Notes under the pieces: generated by a model
What the model was told of the DNA's origin: nothing
What the model saw: the letters and a program-made list of their open reading frames with translations, nothing else
Databases searched by the model: none
Position numbers and translations under genes: made by a program
Shown: positions 34,216 to 48,581 of the stretch, in pieces
How the letters are laid out: the number at the start of each line of letters is the position of its first letter
Position numbering within the stretch: position 1 is the stretch's first letter
Assembly: GCF_901709675.1 (NCBI RefSeq)
Contig: NC_051092.1
Location: 3,972,491-4,036,490 of the forward strand
Source: Syngnathus acus
Lineage: Eukaryota; Chordata; Actinopteri; Syngnathiformes; Syngnathidae
Direction: 5' to 3'
Length of the DNA: 64,000 nucleotides

Positions 34216-36832
34216 TTCCATCCCTCGCTTCTCGCTCCTGGTCCACACACAGAGACTATTTAGCGGCGGCGCTGCTATTCTGAATTCGCCTGTGCCTGCC
34301 GGGTGTCTGGGCGTCGATTCTCTTCTCTTCAGGAATGTCTGGCCCCGGCTCAAACCGCTGCAGAGTTGCTTGTGCGGCCAGGGCAGCCAGCTCGCTCGCT
34401 GCTGGCTCTTGTTTCCAGCTTGAAGTCTGAGGAGGGGAAAAGAAAAAGGTTTTCTGTTCTGTAGTGTCCAAGTGGATTTGTCTACGGCTGAGCCTTTGTC
34501 CCTCCTCATGTTCACATGTGCTTTTCCCATTTTGTCTTGTAAAACCTGATAGGGAATGCTCCTGTGGAGGAGACAAAGCTCTTGTTCCGACAAGATAAAT
34601 CATTACTTTCCATTCTAAACTTAAGCGACCCCGAATTCTGTACTTAAAACACGTTTTGGTTGAGTTAGGTCCTGTCAGCATTTTATAGCACCGGCCCATT
34701 GTTTTATTCATTTATTTATTTATTATTGTACTCTTGCAATTGACCGAAAATGACATGCATTGCTGATCACTTTTCATGACACTTTTTTTATCAAGAAGTG
34801 AAAATTGCTCTGAATATCAACTAAAAATATCTTTGGGTTTCAAAACGAAAACAAATCGGCATTCAAAAATTGTGTGGACGGCATGTTCTTTCTATTTTTA
34901 GAAGGTGCCAAAATAGCGACTATACCTGTATATCAAAATATCCAAATTAAGCATCGTTAGCACCTTAAAATTGGCACAGGCACTTTCTGGTTGTTCATTA
35001 TTGATGTAGGTCTTCTGTTTTTGTCCCATTTTATGACCGTAGCAGAGGTTTCATGCTCGTTGTTGAGAACCAGGCTTGCCTGTTAAAAAGCGTTAAATAG
35101 CCAATAAGCGCATTTGGTTCTGGAAGTGCTGTGCACTAAAACGAGCTTGTAAACACAAAATGACAGATGGGTCTTGGTCATGAATGTTAACCGTAGCAAC
35201 GTTTTGTCATCGAATAGATTTTTTTTTTTTTTTTTCGTGTTTACTATCGAGAAGCCACAAAGAAAACCTGTTGATGCATTCTGTGCTTGTGGTGAACATG
35301 AGGTTAAGTTGCCAGGAAATGAATGAAAGTCAATGCGGTGCTTACATATTTTGTGTGTGTGGTCCACAAAGAGAAAATAAGCATCACTAATGGCAAGTTT
35401 TTCCTGTCCTGGATCACGCCAGAGGCTTATTCGAAGCAAAATTGTTTGCAGCAAAGGGAAAACCGTCCAAGCCCACCTGTTGCTCATGATTGCGCAGATC
35501 CGCTGGAGCTGAACCTTGTCAAGAATCGCCATGCACTGTACAACTCACGTCACTTGAGTCAAAGCAAAAAAATGCGATGATAAAATAAAGCCGAACCGCT
35601 GAAATGTTTTTCGAGGCTGCCCGATCTTTGATCTGATCTTACATGGAGAAAAAAAAAAAAAAGCACTTTGTGGCGCTAGCCATTTAGAAGCTAGTCCGCT
35701 AAGCTAACGTAGCAGTCTACATCTTCACTTACTGCTCCTTCATGGCCAACTTCACAAACAGTTGAATCATATTTATTTCGCTCACAAAAAACGACCCAAA
35801 AACAGGAAGTTGAAACCCACCAAAATAAAACCTTAAAAAGGCTTAGCCAAAGTGACCCAGTGCCATCCATTGATGACTGGAGACCACTGAACTAAAACGG
35901 GAAGTACATGATGAAATCACGTATGACGAAAATGTTGGCGGAACTCCCAACTTGCGCATCTCGTTTGAAAGAGAATGCTCAGCCGTCACGTCAAAGCTGT
36001 CAGCGTGAACCTGCGCACTCCCCTTGCAGATAAGAAACTCCATCCCAAAACATCTTGTTCTTATTAGCATTAGGACGTATGTTTGAAAAGTGAGCAGTCA
36101 GCAGCCCGAGCGCGGACGCGAGCTAATTGGCCTTGGCTCCCATAAAGGGGATGTGGGTTTCGCTCCGGGATGGCGTACCAGAACCGAGTCTAGCAGGGCC
36201 TCGGAAGGGGAACGAGAGGACCGGCAGGAAAGCCGTGAAACGGACCAATCGGGGAACGATACAGCCTTTAGCCTTCAGCGTCGTGAACGCGAACGCCGTC
36301 TCTCTGGGGTGTGAAAGGAAGAGGCGAGGGAACGGGATATGGAGTCGTTTCTAGGCCAAAAGCTCTCAAAGTATGCGACCCGGCTACTCTGGGACGGATT
36401 CCCATCGCCGCAAGGTTTTTAGCGCTGCTGGTTTTATGTTATCCTTCAATTTGTGTTTCTCAGACGTCCTCTCTTCAGCTCTGCATTAAGTGGAAATACA
36501 GCAGAGAGACTTGGATGCGAGGATGTATCCTCCAGCTGGCTTACATTCTTCTGCTTTCCACTTGTGTGTCTGCTTCGGCTTCTTTATGGGTCACTGTTTC
36601 GCTGATCAGAGTTTCCCCACCAAGTTTTTTTTTTTCCATTCATAGCCTTCAGTTCGTAGTTTCTTCATTTGAATGTTAATACTTTACATTGTGTGCTCCC
36701 TCTTACGAGCTCCAGTCAGGAGGCGAGCGGCAGGAGATGTTTGGAAAGGATTCCTAGCAATATCTCTGTTTTTAAAAAGTGAAGACAATTTGTAAATTTA
36801 GTAATGACACAAGGTCGATGCAAAATTTGTCT

Positions 36833-36900
36833 TCGCGGGCCACATAAAATGTTGTGGCTGGCCGGATCTGGCCCCCGGGCCATGGGTTTGACACCTATGC
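36833..36900 (-). mobile_element. hAT-type element end fragment
   Basis: 'gcgggccacataaaatg', 'ggccggatctggcccccggg' and 'ggtttgacacct' match the same hAT end family as 15215-15272. Only about 70 bp is preserved. Confidence 0.55.
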
Positions 36901-38360
36901 TGAAAGCAACGATCCCGCCGTTCCCACGGTATGTCACATCACCTGGAAACTAAATCTTATCATCCATGACAACTGACCAGTCGTCCGTCTTTTAACTCGC
37001 ATTTCAGTGGCTGATAAGAGCACGGGCTCTGGCCCAGCTTCCTTTCCGCTTTCCAGGAGCGGCCGGTTCACACGGAAAGGGAGGGGTAGGGGGTGCGGTG
37101 GGTGGGGACTGTCCGCATAAAAAGCAGATTCAGGTGTGAGTTGCAATGCTGGGAAATCTGTTTCCAGCAGGAAGCCCTTATCCTTAAATCGGTATGTAAT
37201 ACACGCCCACAAGAAACGAGGTATAACTAAGATTTTTTTTTGTGTGGTACGATGTCGGTAGCAATTCGATGAAATGTACAAGACAAGTTTGTTTGCAAAA
37301 TGGGTCTAAAATGGTCGCACCCTCAATGATACAAGTCAGCTGTGATAAGTTCCAGATGACCCTTGACCTTACCGAGGACAGGAACCATAGAAAATGGAGG
37401 ACCTTCAGGCAGATAAGGTGCAAGGCAAAATCCAGTAACCATCCAGGGTGGTCCGTCCTCTGTTGAAGAAGAGGAGGAGGAAAACAAACTTCCCAGGAGC
37501 ATGTGGAGCCTGACATTTGCTATCCCATTACCTCAGACACACACATGCGGGTACATGAGACAACGACATGGGACACAAGCTAATGAAGCGCTAACCGCTT
37601 AGGCCATTCAGTCCCCGTGTTTCCATCAAGGCTTATTCGAATGTCACCAGCGTGCAATTTCTGCTGAAAAATGAAAAATATGCCCCAAACATGGCCAAAT
37701 TAAAGCAGCTCACAAGGAATCAAGATGACATGATGGATGATGATGATCGAGCTGGGAAATGGTTTTGCCTGTAAAAGGGATTACGCAATTTGTTGGTACC
37801 ACTATTTCGTGACCATATCTATAGTAATAAATCACAGCTGGAGCATTCGAATAGGGTTCATCGTTGACATCATTTTTTGGCAAGTTGTTAGCGTACGTCT
37901 GTTTCTTAGAAATAGTATTTATGAACTCAAAGGTTTTTAAACTAACAGTTTTGCAAAGCACATTTTATGGAGGTGTTTGTCTGTGGAGTTGTCTGACGTT
38001 TTTTTTTTTTTTCTCTTCCCGCTTCTGCAACATTCTCTTTATGACTAATGACCATCTGGGCTACTTCTTTGTCTGTCTACATTTTCTTTATTGCCTAGCT
38101 TTGTTCTTGCTCTCAAATAGTGGTGACTTGTTGAAAGGCAACAAATGAATACTTTGAAATTGGAATCCCGGGAATGAAAACAAAAAGTCAAAACCTGTTA
38201 ACTGAACTTAAGTGGCTTTGTTTTTTTTCCACTTTTGTTTTTTTTGAGTCTTCCACTTTACAACTGGCAATTATCGGCCATTGTCACGACACTGACAAAA
38301 GTACACTACTGGAGTTTTTTCTGCTTGGAGTGCCAGCCAATGCGATACAGCGTGTCATGC

Positions 38361-38400
38361 TAAGTCACGCTAAGCTAAGTCACGCTTAGCTAAGTCACGC
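38361..38400. repeat. 15-bp minisatellite
   Basis: TAAGTCACGC occurs at 38361, 38376 and 38391, spaced by TAAGC or TTAGC, giving 2.7 copies of a 15-bp unit. Confidence 0.9.
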
Positions 38401-41400
38401 TATCTTCGGCGATTTCCAGCGAGTGTCTCAGCTTCAAAGGGAACCGTTCTGTGATTAGCAGCGACTGGACTCATTAAATCGGCAGCCACTCGGCAGTCAA
38501 TCCCACACTTGTCCAAACACACGTTTGACACGTAGCGTGGACAAAGCTGGGAAGTATTGAGTTGAGTGGCGGACATTCCTGACGGCTGACATCAACGATG
38601 GATCCAAAAAATGTGTTCAATATGATGTTACAAAACCAAACAGGATCTCCACGGACCACGTGAGAGCTGATATGTTTGGAGCGGGGTGGTCCCGGCGCCG
38701 GCTATCCCAAAGGTCAATGTTGTATTAACCCTTACGTACTGTTCTGGTCAAAGCTAGCCTGTTTAGACATTTGATAGAAATTTCCAAAATGTCGTTCTTT
38801 CACCCTGAAATATGAGGAAAGGATGTGTGTCTGAACAGTTCAAGGAATTCCAACCTAGGTGAGAAGGTTTGGGGCGTGTTGACCACAACGTAGGCTTTCT
38901 AACCTCAGACATCAACGCCCTGCTGAGGTGTCCTCCTCGCTGCCTGTGTGGTACGAGCGGACCCGTAGGCGGACGCAGCTTTTCATAGCATTCTTCTATC
39001 CCCGCTTTGGGACAAACTGTGGTTTAAATCACGCCCCGAAGCTCCTCAGTCTGAAGGCTGACCGTTTATTTACACGTCAGCGCGGGGAAAATAACGTGCG
39101 CACGTTCAAGGCCGAGTCACGTGAACCCTGGAGAAGAACTCAAGCACGGGGTGATTGTTCATCCTGTTGCGTCCTTGAGGCGGAATAGCGGCCATCTTTT
39201 TTTTTTTTTGCAGCCAGACCCCAACCATGATGATAATCACGTGCATCTCTTCACACAGCTGTGTCAAGATGGGAAAGCTACGCCTGCTTGTTGCACCTCA
39301 TTGCCAAATTCTAACCTAAAACAAAAATGTGTTCTCCGCTGTAATGTGGTTCTGTTGCTTCACCACCCAAGTACTTATTGTGTTCTGGTACGACACAAGT
39401 TTTACATTAGCTTAGCGGTTAGCATGGCTTTTCCGGCAACTACTGTTCCGTCGTGTCACCCAATGTGTCCCAATGGCTCTTCCAGCTCGCTGGTCAGATG
39501 TGCGGGAAATCATTTTAACACTGAGACAGATATGATGACATCACTTAATGTTAGTCGGTGTTGTCCAAATCTATACCCTTGGCAAATTTGATGCCTTTCA
39601 GTACTTTGAGACAGAAATGCCAAACACTCTCCAACTGAAACATTTCAAAAACCCACTCTTTCCTTTATGTCTAAACACCCCACGATGGAAGCAGCGTGTG
39701 GGAGGGAGAGAAGAAGAGTTCAGTGTTTTGGTGGGGGGGCCGAGGTCGGTCCGCTTGACTGCTGTTTGAACATTTGTGAGTCAGGCTGGAGCAATGAGGG
39801 AGTGGAGTTTAACAGAGGCCGTGAATGGGCCTGCTTGTTTATGTGGGTCACTGGGTTGCCCTTTTTGACGCTGCAGGCCGCTGCACAGGAAGTCGTCCAC
39901 GCTCCACTCGAAACGGTTACGCCTGACTAAAACCTATAAGACAAGCACTGCTTTGTTACTGTACTTAAGTAGAACCATTTATAATTTTGGCAACTTTAAT
40001 GCCTAAATGACAAATTTCCCATATGCATTTTGGTTACTTATTGGAATTATTACTACAAAATAAAATCCGAAGAAATTGTCGTATCAATGTTTTTTTAGTT
40101 TATATAAGTTTGTTTTTGCATATGGTTAATATAGCGAGATGGCTCGGCTGATGCATGCTAGCTAACCGCTCATTAGCCAATGCTCACATCTTGAATTACT
40201 CAATTAAAGTAAACAATTAAAATAAAATGCTCATATCATGAACAACTCAATTAAAGTAAATAAATAAAAATACAATTAAAATAAAATTCAAATAAAAATT
40301 ACAGTCGCTCACTTTTTAATAGTTGTACTGCCAGTATTTTTGTACATTTAATAATAGAAATTTACTTTTTACATAATGTACAGGAAACTTCAGATGCTTT
40401 TACCCAGGTAATATTCAACAAGTTATTTCCTGTTAAGATATTTGCGGAGACTCACTAAAGATACATTGCATGCATGGGAAAGGAAGTCCGAGTGATTGAT
40501 TGTCTTTCTTTATCAAGCGTTTATCGCAACTGATCTCCCCGCCGGATGTAAACACAGGAGTTCTAAACTGACATTCAACCTACAGTCCAATGTGACAGAT
40601 TTTTTTTTTTTTTATACGTTAGGCATCACATGTAGACACGTGACCTTTTCTGTTTACCCAGCTGCTTTATACAGAGAGCATTCCAGATAAAACAGACGCT
40701 TCATAGCTGGAAATAGCACCGCTAAGTATTAGACACGCACCTGGTGGAGGTCAGTCAGTGAAGGAGCGAGCGAATGCTTCTGACCCCCTTCGGGACAAAT
40801 TAAAAGAAAAAAAAAAAGGAGTTCCGGTAATTGGCTTGGCAGCTTTGCAAAGACTGATTGCTTTGTGATGGCGAGATAACAAGCTAAGCTACTATTTTTC
40901 TAGCTACTAATTCAATCATCTGTGGAAATGAAAACCTGACCTAATAGCTTCACGTGCATACTCTAATCGTGTCTTCAATTTGATTGTGCATGCATTACCA
41001 GTCAAAAGTTTAAACCATAAATGAAATCCATGTTTTTGGTCAATTCCAATGAGCAATAATCTTTTAAGGAGGATAAAATGTGGGTGTTGTTGTTGAATGT
41101 TGGGGGGGTCTTTTTACTCCCACTGATGATTCTCAGCAACATTTTCTTTAAACAAGAAATGTCACCCAGTCGGAATGCGTCGACTTTTTTCCACAGACTA
41201 TTTTTACCTAATACATGGCGCCAAATAACATTTTGTTTTGTGACCAGAATAGATGGTGAGTCAGTACGTTGATTTTATACACAAAGTAAACTAAGATGTG
41301 GTGACAGCATTAAGGTCGACCGACGTTATAAACACGACGTAATTAAAACTTTGTAGCTCGTAACTAATAGAGACATCAGAATATGTGGAGTAACAGTAGC

Positions 41401-43659
41401 GGGCAACTTTATTGCCATGGTTTTGAGGTTGTGCTTAGCCAACACCAACTGTGTAACCAACTACCACATCAACAATTTAAGGAGTAGAAATAAACATGAT
41501 GGTGTGTTAGTCCAAATATAGCCCCACTTTTGAAACCATGAAAAGTGCGAAGTTTATATAACCATGCTACATGGCCTCCACACAGTTATAATTTTAAAAG
41601 TTAGGAAAATGTTATTTTTATTTTATTTATAGACCTTTTTTGAAGAATTGTATTTATTTATTTATTTAAAAAAATACAAAGAATAAATATATAAATGTAT
41701 TTATTTATTCATTTTATTTAATTTTATAGCCACAATTGCCAAAGCACTTTCAGCCATTTATTGATTGGGACATTCATAAAACATTAAATAACAAAATAAT
41801 TGACCAAATTTGGCCCACCAGTCTTCAGCTCCTGATGTCGCCCGCTAGGCCACGCCCCTTAAAGGCCGACATCCAAAACACAAATCCTACAATAATTCCC
41901 CTTTATAGAACCAGTTTAAAAGTGCCATCTTGCTTTATTAAAAACAGGGAAGAAAAACACAACAGCAACCAAATAGTTGCTCCTTATTACAAGGTCAGTG
42001 TACCATCAAGATGAATTTTTAAAAAGCGTTATTTCAAGGTCAAGTTACTGCACATTAACCACAAATGGGATACAATCAGACTCGCCGACCGCAAAAGACA
42101 ACATAATCTGTAGTGGTGCTGTTTCCTTCGTGCTCAATGTCGTCTTTGTTTGTCTTCTGCGAGAATGCCCGAGATGAATTAAATTGTTTTCTGGCTGCTC
42201 TGTGACTAAATGAGAGACATTCAAGAGTCTTTGCGTCCTTGGCGGAGGGAAAAAACGGCAAGCAATGTAAGTTAAAAGACTTTTCTGGGTTGTTTGTTGT
42301 TGAGAGAATGTTAAAAAAATAAATGTATTTTTTCCGTGTGTAGAAGCGAATTGGCTGGGCGACATTATTTTTCCATGGATATCAATTGTAGTCAGCAAAG
42401 TCAATCGTTTAGGAGGTCACTTTTTTTGCAATTAGTCATATGAGGAAAACAAAATAGAAATAAATTACATTATTTTTTTATGTATACTGTTTGTATTTGC
42501 ATTTTTAATTCAATTAAAAAATACATGAATTTGTGGAAAAAAATCAATATTTTTTTTAAGAGAAAAAGTTTTCAAAATATTTAGAAAGATATTTTTAAAA
42601 ATACTAACTAAAAAATTTCACACGCTCAAGTGAACGTGACCTGGAGGGCAAAGGAGGAAGCCGCGGGGGGAGTTAAAAACTGACGACGGTAGACACGGAT
42701 TGCACGCACCCCCTCTGCGATCAAAGGCTCCTTACGGAGATGACTTCGCCGCTTGTGAGGTGATCCCAGACGGCTTCAAAAGATGAAAAAGAAAAATACA
42801 TCAGCATGTGGCGCACGGCCAATCACAGAAGAGAGCTGAAGCCGGGTCATTGATGACTGACATGGGTGGAAAAAATAATTACGATGGGAATCTCATTCAT
42901 TTTCTTACGCTGGTGTAGGAGAGAAGTGAAGGTGTTTTAGTTAGAATCTTTGACACATTTGTTTTATTCCGACATGCTTACAAAAACAGCAATATTGGTC
43001 ATTTCTGATGGCGTGATGAATGATATCGGAACGGGACAAAGTTTGGGAATTTTGGGATACTAATCATGACAGAAACTGAATCACTCAAATTAACCCCTGA
43101 GGTCCTCGTGAGTCACAACCAGGAAGTACGGTGGCCCGTGTGTGTCAAAACACATTGGGAAAATGTCTTTTAGGCTTTGCGATTATTGCCGATAAGCAAA
43201 AAGTCGACTTATCGTTCGGATTGTAGTTCGGCCCCTCCGGCTCGACAACGCTCATCCCGAAATCTTCGAGTGAAATTGCGTTCGCATCTGTTTTTCCTTT
43301 GTGTCGGCTTTGCAGGCGAAACGAAGAAGGCGGAATTCATTCAAAAAGGAAAAAAGGGGGATGAGCTCACCCGCTCCCTTGGGTGTCACATCATTGCACA
43401 AACCCAGTTAAGGATGTTTGATTGATGGCAAGGTTTGATGAACGGATGAATTTGGCAGTGAAAGACAGAAAGACGAGTCACACCCGCACACACATGGATT
43501 CATATGGAAGTGTGGAAAAAAAAATGGCTTCCTGGGAGATCACATGCAGAGAAATAATTCATCACTGCCGCTTCGCCATCATTTCTTCTGGCATGGACAG
43601 ACGACCTGGAGTCGCGCTGGATCACTTCTGACTTTCTTTGGGATTTTGAGCGTTACGTT

Positions 43660-43660
<1 letters not shown>

Positions 43661-43691
<31 letters not shown>

Positions 43692-43697
43692 ACACAT
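43661..43697. repeat. (CA)n microsatellite
   Basis: A CA array with two TA interruptions at its right end. Confidence 0.95.
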
Positions 43698-44568
43698 ACG
43701 GGAAAATTAGTAATGAGAGGCGTCAGTACACATCTGCCTTAAATAATGAACTGACTTCATTCAAAATACCCGATAATGCGAGTCGACATCATAAAGTCAC
43801 ACTATGCCAGTGAACAATTAAAAGAAGCATACTGAGGTCATGAGGTCATAAAGAAAATGTGTTTCTGTGTCATCTTTAGTTTGGCTTTTGGAAAAAATCC
43901 TGACACTATAACATTTGGTCGAACTTTGGACCGTCACACAGTTATCAATCACTCATTTTGCATTAGAGATTTTGCGTGTGAATTCACGGTGAACATTGTC
44001 AAATAGATTTGAATGTTCCATTCAGTCCAAAAGAAAACATCTGTATCATCTCCTTTAGAAATGGCAGATTTAAAAAAGTCTCATTTTCTCCTCCCAAACA
44101 AAAAGTTGTAAAAACGCTGCATGGTAGCAAATGCACCATTAAGGTCACTTGGTTACAAAATGTCACGGCTGAGGCAGTTTTACAACAGCAAGACAAAAAG
44201 AACGAGATTGCCGCATTTTGTAATTTCAATCAAAGCGGACGCTGATGCCAAAGCACGGCCGCCACTTAATTGCTGATTTGTGGTGCAAACAAACGGCCAA
44301 AACTTCCAAGGCATGAAGTCTTTCATCTTAATGAAATAGCAAAGCCACGGCGGCCTTGTTACCTCCTCCTCCGAGGTTGTCATCTTTTGTGAACTAAATT
44401 GATTTCCAAGACACTTGCATCCTAATCACCTCGGCTGTTCTTGAAGCCTAAACATCATCTTACGTAAATGGTCTGTAGACATGTTTATTGCAACTTTATT
44501 CTCATAACTACAATTTAATTTTGATATTATTGTTACCATTCACTGTGATATGATGGAAAAAATGATTA

Positions 44569-44948
44569 CCGTATTTTCCGGACTATAAGGCGCACCTAAA
44601 AACCAAATATTTTCTCAAAATCCGACAGTGCGTCTTATAGTCCGGTGCGCCTTATATATGGACCAAATTCCTAAATTTAAACTGGCCCGAACATTGTGTC
44701 ATAAAATCAATCGTAAGTGGCCCGTTGAAGACTATGAATCATGAATCAAAAAGACTATGGATCATTATTTTGTGATTATAAAGTAATTTGTTGCGTCCGA
44801 AGTTGAAATAAAAAAGATAAAATGGAGAATGATTTGATTTGGATTAAAAATCTGACATGATGCATTCATGGTGCGCCTTATAGTCCGGTGCGCCTTATAT
44901 AAGGACACAGTTTTAAAATGGGCCATTCATTGAAGTCCGGAAAATACG
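44569..44948. mobile_element. 380-bp MITE with TA target duplication
   Basis: The termini are inverted: CCGTATTTTCCGGAC on the left and GTCCGGAAAATACGG on the right, each followed outwards by TA. This fits a Tc1/mariner-type non-autonomous element. Inside, GGCGCACC, GTGCGCCTTATA and AGTCCGG blocks recur at both ends, forming longer subterminal inverted repeats. It has no coding capacity. The family is well known in fish genomes. Confidence 0.88.
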
Positions 44949-46097
44949 GTACCTACTGTGTAACACAAAATTCGGTGGCTAATCGTCAGACATGTACAGT
45001 ATGTAAAAGCCACTTGTGTGCGTGTGCTGACAGAATCCATTATCCTGAGTTAACCCTGGTTTTGCTTCACTTCAAGTGGGGGTAATTAATGCCTCACTAA
45101 GTGCATTGGCCCTTTTTATTGAGCCATGGCTAAGTGGACCCCCCCCCTCCTTTTTTTACAGGAGTCTATACGTGCTTTTTAAGGGTGGGCGGTGTGCTGG
45201 ATTGGCCCAACAACACACGGCGAGTGACAGTGATGAATGAAGCCTTTGCACGCACTCATCCCCTCGCATCGCATCATCGCGGGCCAAGGAGGCGGACCGG
45301 AGGTTTGTGGGGTTTTTTTTTTTTCCTTTTTTGTCGAGAGGTGATGAAGCGGAACGAGGTGCGCACACCGCGATGCGTTCGGGTGACCTCTCGTGTTCTT
45401 GCGCACTGTAACATGTCGCCGTCATGTTAACACGAAGTCCTCGCTGCCAGATGACAGAGGCTCTTGTCATTGCACTTGTATGCTATTTTTCCCCTCTGGC
45501 CCCTGTGTAAACACAACTTTGCAGCCAGATTGGAAATAGTTGAGGACATGAATAACCTGGAGCAGGCAACCCCCACACCAGCACCACCACCTCCCATCTA
45601 ATGACTTTGCCCCCTCCAGGGTTCTTGAATGCAGCATTTCATTTTAGGAGCTGCTGGTGATAGACAGATAGGGGCAATTTGTGTTAGGTAATGTAAAGTT
45701 AGAAAATCCTTTTGGGTTAATGATTCGAGTGCTGCAAAAAGGATGTTTTGGTTTTATTCTTAAGGGTGGAACAGAATAGAAAGAGAACGACACAAAAAAA
45801 AGCTGATTTTTTTGGCAATTTTTCCTGTTCATCAAATACTAAACGCCACAGTGGGGAAATTTGCGAAACTGACATGATGATGTCATCCCAGGTGTGAACT
45901 ACCAACCTTCCAATTACTCTCTAAATGTGCTAACTAATTGCATGCATGACCATTTTAAAGGTACGCTATAATTTTTTTTCAAAGTCAGCCAGGCTCCAGC
46001 TTAGCTTCGACTCTAATGAGGACAAGCACTTCTGAAAACGTTCCTACTGCATTTTCAATGAAATTGTACGGTAATCTTAAATGTTTCCATTAGCTAA

Positions 46098-46142
46098 GGG
46101 TGGGAGGGACCCGGGTGGGAGGGACCCGGGTAGGAGGGACCC
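46098..46142. repeat. 15-bp G-rich minisatellite, three copies
   Basis: Units at 46098, 46113 and 46128 read GGGTGGGAGGGACCC, the third with one change. Each unit has three GGG runs with 1-nt loops, so G-quadruplex formation is plausible. Confidence 0.92.
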
Positions 46143-48126
46143 TTCTGGCTGTTCAAGGTGCAGGCTGATGAATGCACACTCAGGCCTGCAGTAATCGACC
46201 TCAAGTACTCCTTTCATCTGGCCCAGGAGCAGAGCAGGAATGCCCATGTGTTATTATTCTTGGCGTGGCGTATATTTGCCCGCGTTGAGTGTGAGGCAGA
46301 AGAATTACGCCGGTGCCAGATCACTGTCATTATAAAGTTCGTGTCGTCGTCATCACGTAAAGGTGGCTCGTCTCGTGCGCTCGCCGGTGATTCACCTGAT
46401 GAATGTGTGCAGTATTCTAATCACAAAGCTTTTTCATATTTAATGGTGTGTATGTCATTTGATGGCAAGTGTAGGGAAAAATGAGTGAGGTTGAGATTGT
46501 CATTTTTGTCTTTTCTATCGGTCGACCATTAACGAAAAAGATCCTTACTAGTCCGTATTACCACTATAGCAGTTTTCTTTTCAGTTTTCTTTCCTTTCTG
46601 ACTATCTGCCCATCAATAAGACGACTGACTTGCGACATCGGTTGACGGCTAGCATCCATCACGCTATGGAACACGGATGCATGCAGGCAGGTCACGACCT
46701 TCCCAAAATTCCTGCTCGGACGCCGTACCCGTTCCTATCGTCAAAGATGGATTTCGGTGTCGTTGACAGACGAGAATAGCAAGAAACCAAGACACCTGTG
46801 AAGGGAGAGATAAGCCTTAGCATGACCGTCTTTGTGCCATCTATGATGTTTATCACAGGAGAAACGCTGGTTGAGTTCCACTTGTGTGCAGATAACACAG
46901 TGATAGACAGAAAAATCGCTTTATTTGATCTGTAAGCAAAAGTTATGTTTAGACAACAATGGTTAACGTTAGCAGCTAACGGTTAGCTGTTAGCTTGCCA
47001 CCGCTCACCTAGCTTGTTCTGTGCATACAGTGTGAGCGTTTTTTTTTGGACAAATTCACATCATTAGTGGTTTACTTATTTTATATTTGTTACTTAAAGC
47101 ATAGCATGCTGGGTTGATAAAAATTTTAGGATGAACACTGAGCTATTTTTTGCAGGTCACAAGCCCTGGGTGGAGGAATGAGAACACCAGGCTGATAATA
47201 ACTGGCCTAGTTGGAAATTGGGTGCACCTCTCAAGGTCAGCTGGCCCTCATGTTTGTTCTTGCTCATGTTCAAGTGTCTTTGCACATTTTTCCACATATT
47301 AGCGAGCAAGTTAGTGGCGAGTTTAAATCGAAAGTGCGGCAGAAAGCGAGAGGTATGGCTACAAAGAAAAAGTCCCAACTCAATTATGGTAAGTGGCCCA
47401 GACTCAAAAGGAGAAGCGGGTCTGTTTCAAATTGGGCCTGGTTCTACTCACAAAACACCCGTTTTATCCCGCCAAATGTAACGTGAGCCTCGTCTAGATG
47501 AGACCTCTTTCGCAGACAAAAGGCAGCCGTCAACATTTACTTTAGTTTCGATCTCAACACGCGAACGGCGCGGCCGAGATGGCAAATGAGCACCAACTGT
47601 CAACGGTGAGTCACGTTGCTTTGAGCTCGTCTCGCCGTCCCGGCTTCATTGGAAAAGTGGATTACAGTCAATGACTTTGCTAGGAGGACCTTGAAGTTCC
47701 AGCCCACCAAAAAAATCATACAATTTAGATGCAGAATTTCTGCGTGTGGTGGGTGACCTAACCATGCCCTTTATGAAGCTCGAAAACAAAATAAAAATAA
47801 AACTTTTCAACTTTATGATTGACTTAATCTCCTCCAGAACTGGGTGTGTTCAATCCAGATGTGCTTGTGACAAAGGATGCCTTTACTGCGTGGCTGATGA
47901 CCAATCTCTGCAAGCCGTCTGAAGTGAAGGTTGTTTCAGGGCTTCTTGTCGGATGCTTGCATAGGAACATGTGTAATGTGCGCATTTTTGGTTTGCCTCT
48001 AAATATCTGCAAACACTTATGAGCTGCAGTGCGTGTCTATGAAGTACATTTGAAATATTGGTGGGGAATAACAAGGCCATTCTAAATGCTTGATCGAGCT
48101 CCACAGGAAAACATTTAAAGTAGCAA

Positions 48127-48230
48127 TAACATAATATAATATAATATAATATCGTATAATACAATACAAGTAATATGATATAATATAATATAATATAATA
48201 TAATTAATATGATATAATATAATAATGGAA
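48127..48230. repeat. (AATAT)n microsatellite
   Basis: Imperfect pentanucleotide array over about 100 bp, interrupted by CGTATAATACAATACAAG in the middle. Confidence 0.9.
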
Positions 48231-48460
48231 AAAAATCAAAGTACATGTTATACATATACGTGCTACTGATTGTCCTCCTGCATGAGCGCTTACTTTGTGT
48301 GGTTGTGTGTTTTTTTTTTTTTTTTTATGACACAAGGATCCATAGAAAAATGTGTGTGTGTGTGTCTGTAAAGTGATAGACCCCCATGTCTGTTTTCATC
48401 ATTTCCCTCTCTGGTCTCCCTCCACCCCTCCCCTCCCCATGTTGTCAGTTTGCCCACTAG

Positions 48461-48581
48461 GCCAGCTCTTCGGGATAGCCGCCACGAGGAGGCCGCTCGC
48501 TTCGGTTTCACTTCCAAAAAGTGCACTCGGCAGACCCTTCCAACCCGAAGACGGCAGCTTGCGAGCAGACTCTCGCAGGAG
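48461..48581 (+). other. Exon-like open stretch A of unknown identity
   Basis: After CCCACTAG an open frame of 40 codons (…FGFTSKKCTRQTLPTRR…) runs to GAG followed by GTCAGT, a good donor. The base composition is richer in GC than the neighbourhood. I do not recognise the protein, and the stretch before the acceptor is only weakly pyrimidine-rich. It could be chance. Confidence 0.2.

Larger units (their letters stand above)
30800..48460. other. Gene desert, left part
   Basis: I recognise no exon of a known family in this 17.7-kb stretch on either strand. It holds the simple repeats and element fragments listed separately plus ordinary AT-rich sequence. Poly-A and poly-T runs of 12-17 nt are frequent (for example 33269-33282, 33352-33368, 39198-39210). 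Confidence 0.6.

Noticed and set aside
33767-34593. Open frames of 140-218 codons, Ser/Leu/Phe-rich or Arg/Glu-rich
   Set aside because: They arise from the CT tract, are open in all frames, and have no domain.
36311-36679. Hydrophobic 122-codon open frame
   Set aside because: No family is recognised, there is no promoter or splice context, and it ends in a poly-T stretch. It is probably chance.
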